Assembly (NCBI RefSeq): GCF_011303555.1
Contig: NZ_CP049868.1
Span: 5,890,001-5,954,000 of the forward strand
Origin: Pedobacter sp. HDW13
GTDB lineage: Bacteria; Bacteroidota; Bacteroidia; Sphingobacteriales; Sphingobacteriaceae
Direction: 5' to 3'
DNA length: 64,000 nucleotides
Made by a program: the position numbers and the translations under genes. Position 1 is the first letter of the stretch, and each line of letters starts with the position of its first letter. This document shows, piece after piece, positions 44,546-51,746 of the stretch. The notes under the pieces were generated by a model. The model was given only the letters and a program-made list of their open reading frames with translations, did no database searches and was not told the DNA's origin.

Positions 44546-44865
44546 ATCCGTTTTGAGATTAGCTTGTTTTCTTTAAAATTCTAAGGTAGAAATTTATCTT
44601 CAAATATGCGCAAATAACAAGACTAAAACGTTTAAGTAAAACAAAAAATACATTTTATATGGTTTAAATTTAGGGAAACCCGGTTTATTGGTTAACCGGT
44701 TAATTGTTCAAACTGCTTAACCAGAGATGCTCAACAATCGGGCAATTTAGCAATCGCACAATTCTATTTTACGGATTTTACAATCCAAAGCTTTTTACAA
44801 GTAACTGACTTCCTTTAAACAATTTCAGCTAAATAAACCTTATTTTTGCATCCTATATTTTTAAA
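44546..44865. other. Intergenic spacer between divergent GH92 and mnmA
   Basis: 320 bp, AT-rich. It holds a short GGTTAACCGGTTAA repeat (about 44690-44703) related to the block at 29961, followed by loosely repeated CAAT/GCAATTT words. A -7 element for mnmA lies at 44841-44848. No gene seen. Confidence 0.6.
44841..44848 (+). promoter_or_regulatory. Bacteroidota-type -7 element of mnmA
   Basis: TATTTTTG matches TAnnTTTG, 17 bp before the mnmA ATG. No clear -33. Confidence 0.45.
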
Positions 44866-45957
44866 ATGAGTAAACACGGTAGAATTCTGGTTGCCATGAG
44901 TGGCGGGGTTGATAGTTCGGTAGCGGCTGTAATGTTGCATGAGCAAGGTTACGAGGTGATTGGATTAACCATGAAGACCTGGGACTATGCTAGCTCTGGC
45001 GGTAGCAGTAAGGAAACTGGTTGCTGCTCTTTAGATAGCATTAACGATGCCCGTACACTTGCTGTAAACTATGGTTTTCCGCATTATATATTGGATATCA
45101 GAGACGAATTTGGCGATTATGTAATCGATAATTTTGTAGATGAATACCTGGCCGGAAGAACACCAAACCCATGCGTATTGTGCAACACGCACATTAAATG
45201 GGAAGCTTTATTAAAACGTGCCAATAAACTCGACTGCGAATTTATTGCAACAGGGCATTATGCTAATATCCGCCAGCAAGATAGTGGCCGTTATGTAATT
45301 TCGAAAGGAAAAGACGAAAATAAAGATCAGTCGTACGTATTGTGGGGTGTTTCGCAAGAAAACCTTTCGCGCACCAAATTTCCTCTTGGAAGCTTCGCAA
45401 AATCTGAAATCAGACAAATGGCTTTAGATATGGGTCAGGAAGAGTTGGCTAAAAAATCGGAGAGTTACGAAATTTGTTTCGTTCCGGATAACGATTACAG
45501 GGCTTTCTTAAAACATAAAGTTGAAGATTTAGAAGACAGAGTTGCGGGTGGTAATTTCATATTGAGCAATGGCATGGTGGTGGGCCAGCACAAGGGCTAC
45601 CCTTTTTATACCATTGGCCAGCGCAAAGGCCTGGGTGTTGCTTTTGGCGAGCCTATGTTTGTAACCCAGATCCTGCCCGAAAGCAATACGGTGGTTTTAG
45701 GCAAAGCCGAAGAACTGGAGCGCCGCGAAGCGATGGTAAGGAATATTAACCTGATTAAATACGCCAGCATTGAAGAACCGATGAGCGATATCATCACTAA
45801 AATACGCTACAAAGATGCAGGGATGCTGAGCACAATTGTGCAGGAAAAAGATAAAATGCGCGTAGTGTTCGATCACAATGTATCGGCTATTGCACCCGGC
45901 CAATCGGCAGTGTTTTACGAAGGAAACGATTTATTGGGTGGTGGTTTTTTAATTTAA
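44866..45957 (+). CDS. mnmA: tRNA-specific 2-thiouridylase MnmA
   Basis: 363 residues. PP-loop MSGGVDSSVAAVML, catalytic cysteines in TPNPCVLCNTHIKW (about residue 105) and SYEICFVPD (about 205), TGHYANI, DQSYVLWGV and YTIGQRKGLGVA. Thiolates U34 of tRNA-Lys, -Glu and -Gln. Full length. Followed by a REP-like palindrome. Confidence 0.96.
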   Translation: MSKHGRILVAMSGGVDSSVAAVMLHEQGYEVIGLTMKTWDYASSGGSSKETGCCSLDSINDARTLAVNYGFPHYILDIRDEFGDYVIDNFVDEYLAGRTPNPCVLCNTHIKWEALLKRANKLDCEFIATGHYANIRQQDSGRYVISKGKDENKDQSYVLWGVSQENLSRTKFPLGSFAKSEIRQMALDMGQEELAKKSESYEICFVPDNDYRAFLKHKVEDLEDRVAGGNFILSNGMVVGQHKGYPFYTIGQRKGLGVAFGEPMFVTQILPESNTVVLGKAEELERREAMVRNINLIKYASIEEPMSDIITKIRYKDAGMLSTIVQEKDKMRVVFDHNVSAIAPGQSAVFYEGNDLLGGGFLI

Positions 45958-45963
45958 GAGGAG

Positions 45964-46072
45964 CGTCATTTCGAGCGAAGTGCAACACAGCCGAGAACCA
46001 CGGAGTGCTCAGCGAAGCTAAATCTAATTACAAAAGATCTCTCCGTTTCGCTGCGCTTCAGTCGAGATGACG
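45964..46072. repeat. REP-like palindrome, GTCATTTCGA family
   Basis: Starts CGTCATTTCGAGCGAAG and ends with the near complement CTTCAGTCGAGATGACG; inner stretches GAGAACCACGGAG and CTCTCCGTTTCGC add partial pairing. Same family as 6480-6579. It lies between convergent mnmA and a hypothetical gene. Confidence 0.75.
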
Positions 46073-46081
46073 AACACCATA

Positions 46082-46462
46082 TTATTCACTCCCTTTAAAA
46101 ACATTTAGGGTAGCTGTTTTCCAATGAATATATCCTAAATCACCGCACACCTGAGCAACAAAATGCTCTACATCTTCGGGTACATCATTTACTACGCGCC
46201 ACCTGATTTTGTATTTGGGGTTATAACTCACGTAAACTACTAAATCATCATTTCGCTGCCCCACTGAATGTAAAGATTGCAGGTGAATATCCTGTAAATC
46301 TGCAGCAGCTATCCTTAATCTTTCATTCATAATTTTCCCTAAGGAAAGATCGGGTCTGAAATCTGTTTCAAATATGGCTAAAACGGTAACGGTCATAAAA
46401 AATAAATATATCAGCAAACAAACGAAGCCATAAGCTTTTTGTTTAAAATAATTACACACCAT
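46082..46462 (-). CDS. Hypothetical protein with N-terminal membrane anchor
   Basis: 126 residues not recognised. One hydrophobic segment near the N terminus (GFVCLLIYLFFMTVTVLAIF) and a soluble remainder with DLQDIHLQSLHSVGQRNDDLVVYVSYNPKYKIRWRVVND and a C-terminal GYIHWKTATLNVF. Probably a small membrane-anchored or exported protein. Isolated between mnmA and a receiver-domain gene. Confidence 0.55.
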   Translation of the reverse strand: MVCNYFKQKAYGFVCLLIYLFFMTVTVLAIFETDFRPDLSLGKIMNERLRIAAADLQDIHLQSLHSVGQRNDDLVVYVSYNPKYKIRWRVVNDVPEDVEHFVAQVCGDLGYIHWKTATLNVFKGSE

Positions 46463-46676
46463 ACGTTGGGTTTAAACATCAGCCTAACGTATTTTCGGTT
46501 TCTCCAAAAGCAAATCTATACTAAAAAAATTAGTATCAAAATTTATTCTGACATTTTTTTCAGTTAAAGTAAAAATTAGATACAGCCATGACAAGGGCAT
46601 TATCAATGGTGAATAACTTGATAAATGTGTACAACTATTTTAAACATCTGATAACTAGATCGGTTATCTATTTTAA

Positions 46677-46684
46677 AAGGAGGA
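46677..46684 (+). promoter_or_regulatory. Strong Shine-Dalgarno sequence
   Basis: AAGGAGGA sits 3 bp before the ATG of the receiver gene. Such a complete anti-SD match is uncommon in Bacteroidota, where most starts in this window lack one. Confidence 0.6.
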
Positions 46685-46687
46685 CTT

Positions 46688-47050
46688 ATGAAAAAGTGCA
46701 TCTATGTTGTAGAAGATAATCCAAATATCAGGGAGATTATAGAATTTCTGTTGATTGAGGAGCTTTACGAAGTAAAAACCTGCCCCAACACCAGCGACTT
46801 CTGGTTACAAATGAATAATCACCTGCCTGATATGGTGATTTTAGATGTGATGTTGCCTGATGGCAACGGACTGGATATTTGCAATACTTTAAAAGAAAAT
46901 ATTAAAACACACAACATTCCGGTAATGATGATGTCGGCCAATAACCACTTAAATACAGTTAAAGCCAAATGCGCAGCGGAAGATTTTATTAATAAACCTT
47001 TCGACCTGAACGATTTTGCAGGAAGAATAGAAAAACACCTGATGAATTAA
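46688..47050 (+). CDS. Single-domain response regulator receiver
   Basis: 120 residues, only a CheY-like receiver: acidic pair VVEDN, phosphoacceptor Asp in VILDVMLPDGNG (about residue 53), Ser in MMMSANN and Lys in INKPFDLND. No output domain and no histidine kinase alongside, so it must act through a partner encoded elsewhere. A 6-bp dyad GATAAC-N7-GTTATC lies upstream at 46650-46668. Convergent with azoR. Confidence 0.9.
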   Translation: MKKCIYVVEDNPNIREIIEFLLIEELYEVKTCPNTSDFWLQMNNHLPDMVILDVMLPDGNGLDICNTLKENIKTHNIPVMMMSANNHLNTVKAKCAAEDFINKPFDLNDFAGRIEKHLMN

Positions 47051-47056
47051 ATTTAG

Positions 47057-47092
47057 TATTTCAACAGCGGCAAATCTGCCGCTGTTGAAATA
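47057..47092. terminator. Long perfect hairpin between convergent genes
   Basis: 16-bp perfect arms (47057-47072 and 47077-47092, core CAACAGCGGCA) with a 4-base loop. Lies between the receiver gene and azoR, so it probably ends both transcripts. Confidence 0.75.
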
Positions 47093-47098
47093 TATTAA

Positions 47099-47695
47099 CT
47101 ATAAAGCTATTGCTGCAACAGCTTTATCCAAAGCTTCGTCTTTCAGGTTTGGCATGCTTAAGCCCTCTACCCTATAAGCGGTAACATCTACCATTCCTAA
47201 AAAGCCCAATACCGATCTCAGGTACGATTCTGTAAAATCGTAAGCCTTCATTGGCCCGTCAGAATATACTCCGCCTGATGAAATGGCCAGATAAACCTTT
47301 TTACCTTTTACCAATCCCTCAGGACCATTTTCCGAATAACTAAATGTTTGGCCAGCACGCGCAATGTGATCGATCCAGGCCTTTAAAGTAGAGTGAATCC
47401 CAAAATTGTACATGGGCACGCCAATTACAATGACATCAGCAGCTTTAAGCTCAGCAATTGATTCATTAGAGTGCTGAACCGCTTCGGCCAGTTGAGGGGT
47501 ATGGTTTTCGGCCGGCGTAAAGAAAGAGTTGATATGCACCTCTTCTAAATGCGGAAAGGGTGTATTGGTAAGATTGCGGGTAGTTACCGTACTACCCGGA
47601 TTTGCAGCCTGTAACTTTTCTACAATCGCATCCCCTAATTTAACACTGAAAGATGCTTCGCCTCTTGGGCTTGATATTAAATGTAATATTTTCAT
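47099..47695 (-). CDS. azoR: FMN-dependent NADH-azoreductase
   Basis: 198 residues, flavodoxin-like. MKILHLISSPRGEASFSVKLG binds FMN phosphate, VPMYNFGIHSTLKAWIDHIARAGQTF is the family signature, and AISSGGVYSDG the second flavin loop. A quinone/azo reductase used against electrophile stress. A large palindromic operator lies 56 bp upstream. Confidence 0.92.
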   Translation of the reverse strand: MKILHLISSPRGEASFSVKLGDAIVEKLQAANPGSTVTTRNLTNTPFPHLEEVHINSFFTPAENHTPQLAEAVQHSNESIAELKAADVIVIGVPMYNFGIHSTLKAWIDHIARAGQTFSYSENGPEGLVKGKKVYLAISSGGVYSDGPMKAYDFTESYLRSVLGFLGMVDVTAYRVEGLSMPNLKDEALDKAVAAIAL

Positions 47696-47718
47696 TTTTT
47701 GCCTTTATTTATATCTGG

Positions 47719-47726
47719 CAAAATTA
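47719..47726 (-). promoter_or_regulatory. -7 element of azoR
   Basis: TAATTTTG on the minus strand matches TAnnTTTG, 23 bp before the azoR start codon. The palindrome at 47752-47789 covers the region where a -33 element and activator or repressor would sit. Confidence 0.5.
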
Positions 47727-47751
47727 TAGACACGAGCTATCAAAAAGTTAT

Positions 47752-47789
47752 TACTATACTAAAGGATAGCGCTATCCTTTAGTATAGTA
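47752..47789. promoter_or_regulatory. 38-bp perfect palindromic operator
   Basis: Two perfect 19-bp arms without spacer; the left arm is TACTATACTAAAGGATAGC. Each half is itself a quasi-palindrome (CTATACTAAAGGATAG pairs with itself at 12 of 16 positions), so two regulator dimers could bind in mirror orientation. It lies between azoR and the acidic-protein gene. HxlR/MarR-type regulators are the usual controllers of azoR-like genes, but none is in the window. Confidence 0.7.
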
Positions 47790-47891
47790 GCGGCAGCAAA
47801 GTAGCTAAAAACAGCTACAACCCTGATGGTTTAACATTTTAATTTTCTATAAACTTAATCCAGCCTCAATCTGTTTATAAAAGAAAATGCT

Positions 47892-48116
47892 ATGGAAAAT
47901 CAGGAAAACAATCAACCAAAAGATGATGAATACACGGAAGATGAAGTGCAATTTGCTGGTGGCGAAGGCACGCAACTGAATGAACAAATTACTGGCCCCG
48001 ACGATGAGGACGAGGATGATGAAGAAGAAGCAACAGATGATTACAACGAATCGGACATTGAAGAACTCGATAACGATCCCAATGCTTACGATAAAGATGA
48101 TAGCGAAATGTTATAA
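47892..48116 (+). CDS. Small acidic hypothetical protein
   Basis: 74 residues, very rich in Asp and Glu (the run DDEDEDDEEEATDD and many others), no Cys or His, no membrane segment. Similar short acidic proteins are common and unnamed in Sphingobacteriaceae. Likely disordered. Followed by a good terminator, which supports it as a real gene. Function unknown. Confidence 0.7.
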   Translation: MENQENNQPKDDEYTEDEVQFAGGEGTQLNEQITGPDDEDEDDEEEATDDYNESDIEELDNDPNAYDKDDSEML

Positions 48117-48124
48117 ATCAGAAA

Positions 48125-48159
48125 AAAAATGCCAGATTGATAGCCACTCTGGCATTTTT
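48125..48159. terminator. Bidirectional intrinsic terminator
   Basis: AAAAATGCCAGA (48125-48136) pairs with TCTGGCATTTTT (48148-48159), between the acidic-protein gene and the channel gene. Confidence 0.9.
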
Positions 48160-48160
48160 C

Positions 48161-48985
48161 TTATCTAAACAACGATGATCCGCAATATTTACAAAACAAA
48201 GCATCGCTGTCATGCCCTTCCCTGCTACAACCAGGGCACGATTCGGGTAATTCCTTTTTATGCCTGGCAGCCATGGCTATATCGTGCGTAATAATGCCGG
48301 TAGGCACCGCAATAATAGCATAACCAATTAACATAACAACCGAGGCCACGAATTTACCCAATGGCGTAATTGGAGAAATATCGCCATAACCCACCGTTGT
48401 AATGGTAACAATGGCCCAATAAATACTTTCTGGGATATTTGAAAAACCATTTTCGCGCTGCTCTACCAGGTACATTACCGAACCAAGTATAACTGTAATG
48501 GTTAAAACCGTTAGTAAGAAAATACTGATTTTGCGGATACTGTTTTTTAAAGCAGTTGTTAAAAAATTAATCTCTGTTAAAAAATGTCCGAGTTTAAAAA
48601 TCCTAAAAACCCGTAATAAACGCAGCGCCCTGAATACCAGCAAAGATTGTGCGCCAACAAAGAATATACTTAAATACGAAGGCAGTAAAGCAACCATATC
48701 AATAATGCCCAGCGGACTAAACACATAGCTCAGTGGCTTACGGATACTGATGAGCCGCAAAATGTATTCGACAGTGAAAAGTGCGGCGAAACCCCATTCC
48801 ATCACATTAAAAAGCTTACCGTAGTGTTGATGAATACTCACCACACTATCGAGCATCACAACAATAATACTCGAAAAAATAGCAATCAGAAGCCCTACAT
48901 CGAAAGCCTTACCCGCCGGCGTATTCGATTCGTAAATAATTTCGTGCAATTTAAAACGCCAACCTTTCGAAGGACCTGATACCAT
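48161..48985 (-). CDS. Voltage-gated-type potassium channel with C-terminal zinc ribbon
   Basis: 274 residues, six membrane segments: S1-S3 (residues 28-115), an S4 with regular arginines (FRALRLLRVFRIFK), S5, the pore with selectivity filter TTVGYGD, and S6 (VASVVMLIGYAIIAVPTG). The last 30 residues are a CPGC-x12-CKYC zinc-ribbon-like tail, which is unusual for a Kv channel and might sense metal or redox state. Forms tetramers in the inner membrane. Confidence 0.9.
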   Translation of the reverse strand: MVSGPSKGWRFKLHEIIYESNTPAGKAFDVGLLIAIFSSIIVVMLDSVVSIHQHYGKLFNVMEWGFAALFTVEYILRLISIRKPLSYVFSPLGIIDMVALLPSYLSIFFVGAQSLLVFRALRLLRVFRIFKLGHFLTEINFLTTALKNSIRKISIFLLTVLTITVILGSVMYLVEQRENGFSNIPESIYWAIVTITTVGYGDISPITPLGKFVASVVMLIGYAIIAVPTGIITHDIAMAARHKKELPESCPGCSREGHDSDALFCKYCGSSLFR

Positions 48986-49289
48986 GTAAGCTTTTTTGAC
49001 TAAGATACAGAATTAACCATTAATCACTTCGCCGCCTATTATTAAAGCAATTTTACCATTAAGTTTTGCCGCAGCTTTGCAACCCGATTTGCTAATATTT
49101 CAGGTTAAACTTCTCTTCTAAAACAAACAAGCTTAAGAACTGTAAAGTTTTACAATCAAAAATTAAGCTAATTTCAATACCCGCATTCATACATGGTAAT
49201 TTAGCTTAATCATTTGCTCATATCCGATTATTTTGATCAGATGTACCTCATTAAATTAGCTCTTCATATCCTAACCAAAAAACCACACA
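48986..49289. other. Spacer between divergent channel and fucosidase genes
   Basis: 304 bp, AT-rich. The only structure seen is a perfect 10-bp inverted repeat, ATTAAGCTAA (49162-49171) and TTAGCTTAAT (49201-49210), 29 bp apart, which might be an operator or a weak hairpin. No open reading frame of note. Confidence 0.5.
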
Positions 49290-50639
49290 ATGAAAAAACC
49301 AATTTTACTTATTTTACTATTGCTCAATCTGGCTCTAACCGGTTCGGCACAAAAAAGACTGGGTAAAGAAACTGCCGAAGAAAAAACCAAAAGAATGGAA
49401 TGGTGGACGGATGCCCGCTTTGGTATGTTTATACACTGGGGCTTATATGCGCTACCTGCACGTCACGAATGGGTGAGAAATTATGAGCACATTACCAATG
49501 AGAACTACCAAAAATATTTTGATAATTTTAATCCCGATTTATTCAACCCAAAACAGTGGGCAAAGGAAGCCAAGGCTGCCGGCATGAAATATGCTGTTTT
49601 AACTACCAAGCACCACGAAGGCTTTAACCTGTTTGACAGTAAATACACCGATTATAAAGCCACCAATACACAGGCAAAAAGGGATCTGGTAAGAGAATTT
49701 GTTGATGCTTTCCGCGCAGAAGGTATAAAAGTTGGTTTCTATTATTCGCTTATTGACTGGCACCACCCCGACTTTACGGTAGACAGGGTTCACCCTTTAC
49801 GTCCTGAAAAAGAATCTGAAGAGGCTTATGCAGCCTTAAATAAAGGTAGAGATATGGCCAAATACCGTAAATACCTATACGATCAGGTAACAGAACTCCT
49901 AACCAAATACGGCAAAATTGATATCCTTTGGGCCGACTTCTCTTATCCTGGTAAATATGGCAAAGGTAAAGACGACTGGGGATCGGTTGAATTACTTAAG
50001 CAAATCAGAAAACTGCAGCCGGGCATTATTGTAGATAATCGCTTAGATTTAAATGATTACGAAGACGGTACCGATTTTGAAACACCTGAACAGGTTGGAC
50101 CGAAAGAACTGGAAAAATACCGCGGAAAGGTATGGGAAACCTGCCAAACCTTTTCAGGATCATGGGGCTACCATCGTGATGAAAATACCTGGAAAAGTAA
50201 CAGAAAACTACTGGACTTACTAATTACATCAGTAGCAAATGGCGGTAATTTACTATTAAACGTTGGGCCAACCGCCCGTGGTGAATTTGATTACAGAGCT
50301 GAAACGGCATTAGATAGTCTCGGTATCTGGATGCATGCCAATTCTAAATCTATTTACCATTGTACTTTTGCACCGTCAGCTTTTAAAGCAGCCGAAGGGA
50401 CCCGACTTACTTACAATAAAGATACAAAACGTTTATATGTTCACCTGTTCGAATACCCTAATACCGGCACCATTGCTTTAGACGGCTATAAAGACAAAGT
50501 AAAATACGCACAGTTTTTACATGATAATTCGGAACTTCAGGTTGACACCGAAAAATCTAAAGACAATACCCTGGTTTTAAAATTACCGAAGAAAAAACCC
50601 AACTTCGAAATACCAGTAATCGAACTAATATTAAATTAA
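49290..50639 (+). CDS. GH29 alpha-L-fucosidase
   Basis: 449 residues, signal peptide ending TGSAQ. GH29 marks: RMEWWTDARFGMFIHWGLYALPA, YAVLTTKHHEGF, GFYYSLIDWHHPDF, and IDILWADFSYPG with the Asp nucleophile. A C-terminal beta-sandwich follows from about residue 350. It removes alpha-linked fucose in the periplasm. A single gene with its own terminator. Confidence 0.94.
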   Translation: MKKPILLILLLLNLALTGSAQKRLGKETAEEKTKRMEWWTDARFGMFIHWGLYALPARHEWVRNYEHITNENYQKYFDNFNPDLFNPKQWAKEAKAAGMKYAVLTTKHHEGFNLFDSKYTDYKATNTQAKRDLVREFVDAFRAEGIKVGFYYSLIDWHHPDFTVDRVHPLRPEKESEEAYAALNKGRDMAKYRKYLYDQVTELLTKYGKIDILWADFSYPGKYGKGKDDWGSVELLKQIRKLQPGIIVDNRLDLNDYEDGTDFETPEQVGPKELEKYRGKVWETCQTFSGSWGYHRDENTWKSNRKLLDLLITSVANGGNLLLNVGPTARGEFDYRAETALDSLGIWMHANSKSIYHCTFAPSAFKAAEGTRLTYNKDTKRLYVHLFEYPNTGTIALDGYKDKVKYAQFLHDNSELQVDTEKSKDNTLVLKLPKKKPNFEIPVIELILN

Positions 50640-50661
50640 CCCATTAATATTAATAATCGGG

Positions 50662-50692
50662 CCTGCAAGCTAAACCTTGCGGGTTTTTTTTT
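50662..50692 (+). terminator. Intrinsic terminator after the fucosidase gene
   Basis: CCTGCAAG (50662-50669) pairs with CTTGCGGG (50676-50683), one G-U pair, followed by T9. Confidence 0.88.
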
Positions 50693-50740
50693 AACCCAAT
50701 CTCGATCATCCATCTCACCTCTTCCATCATCCATCATATT

Positions 50741-51505
50741 TTACGCCGACAACAAATCCGACTGATGCAAAGCAGCATAAGCTTTTGCCTGAACTACATT
50801 ACCTATAATAATAATAGCAGGATAAGTTAAACCAGCATCTTCAGCTGCTTCCTGCAGGTTATTAGCCAAACATACCACCTGTTTCTGATTAGGAAGTGTA
50901 GCATGCTGAATAATTGCAGCTGGCATGGTACCTAAACCTGCATCACAATAAGCTTTAGAAATTTCGGCAACCTTTTTCATACCCATATAAATAACTACAG
51001 TTGCCGAGCTCTTCATTGCACATTTTAAATCTTCGGTTAAACTTCCATCCTTTTTGGTACCGGTTAGTATCCAAACACTCTCGCTAATGCCGCGATGGGT
51101 TAAAGGAACATCAATAAAACCAGCCCCCTGCATGCTGCTGATACCTGGAATATAGTGACATTTAATGCCCCGGGCTTCCGCATAAATCAATTCTTCGAAG
51201 CCACGGCCAAAAATAAAGGGATCGCCACCTTTTAAACGCACTACTACCTTATATTGATGTGCATTTTCTACAATTAATTCATTTATTTTCTCTTGTGGTG
51301 TATATTCTCCATAAGGTTGCTTACCAACATAAACCATTTTACATGTTTTCGGTGCAATTTCAAGCAATTTTTCATTACTTAAGTTATCATACAGTATAAC
51401 TTCTGCTCTTTTTAACACATTAAACGCTTTCATAGCGATCAATTCCGGATCACCAGGACCTCCACCCATTATAAATACTCCAAAATCTCCTGTTTTTTGA
51501 TTCAT
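50741..51505 (-). CDS. cobA: Uroporphyrinogen-III C-methyltransferase
   Basis: 254 residues, SUMT type. IMGGGPGDPELIAMKAF is the SAM-binding start, VVRLKGGDPFIFGRGFEE the signature, and PLTHRGISESVWILTG a third conserved motif. It makes precorrin-2, the precursor of siroheme, the cofactor NirB needs. It is divergent from the nirB operon, sharing a 241-bp control region. The oxidase/chelatase step is not encoded here. Confidence 0.94.
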   Translation of the reverse strand: MNQKTGDFGVFIMGGGPGDPELIAMKAFNVLKRAEVILYDNLSNEKLLEIAPKTCKMVYVGKQPYGEYTPQEKINELIVENAHQYKVVVRLKGGDPFIFGRGFEELIYAEARGIKCHYIPGISSMQGAGFIDVPLTHRGISESVWILTGTKKDGSLTEDLKCAMKSSATVVIYMGMKKVAEISKAYCDAGLGTMPAAIIQHATLPNQKQVVCLANNLQEAAEDAGLTYPAIIIIGNVVQAKAYAALHQSDLLSA

Positions 51506-51571
51506 AATTTTAATGTTTTAACTATTTAAAGATAAAAGTGATAAAAATATCTTAAAAAATTAAATATTTTA

Positions 51572-51583
51572 TGATAAAAATCA
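51572..51583. promoter_or_regulatory. Fnr/Crp-like box in the cobA-nirB control region
   Basis: TGATAAAAATCA has the TGAT-N4-ATCA form of the Fnr box. A weaker TGATAAAAATAT lies 33 bp away at 51539-51550. Since a Crp/Fnr-family gene lies at the far end of this nitrate island, this is a plausible target. It could serve both divergent promoters. Confidence 0.5.
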
Positions 51584-51614
51584 CAAAATAATAAGTTTTA
51601 ACTCATTTTTAACC

Positions 51615-51622
51615 TATATTTG
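51615..51622 (+). promoter_or_regulatory. -7 element of the nirB operon and A-rich leader
   Basis: TATATTTG matches TAnnTTTG exactly. No -33 TTG is present at the expected distance, as expected of an activator-dependent promoter. The leader from here to 51746 is almost free of G and dominated by A and C (AACAAACAAATAA-type words), so it should be unstructured. Confidence 0.5.
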
Positions 51623-51746
51623 AATATTAAAAATAATAAAACAAACAAATAAAGTGTTTTTAAAATCAAAATAACCTAAAAAAACACAACAAATAAACCA
51701 AACAACTAAAAAACAATACCATAATCACAATATACCTTTAAGATTT

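Noticed and set aside
46588..46719. A 43-codon frame (MTRALSMVNNLIN...) upstream of and overlapping the receiver gene, as a possible leader peptide
   Set aside because: It has no recognisable ribosome site or family, runs into the receiver gene in another frame, and could be chance; the strong SD belongs to the receiver.
49162..49210. Inverted repeat ATTAAGCTAA/TTAGCTTAAT as an operator of the fucosidase gene
   Set aside because: AT-rich 10-bp repeats 29 bp apart can arise by chance in such a spacer; no second copy or regulator supports it.
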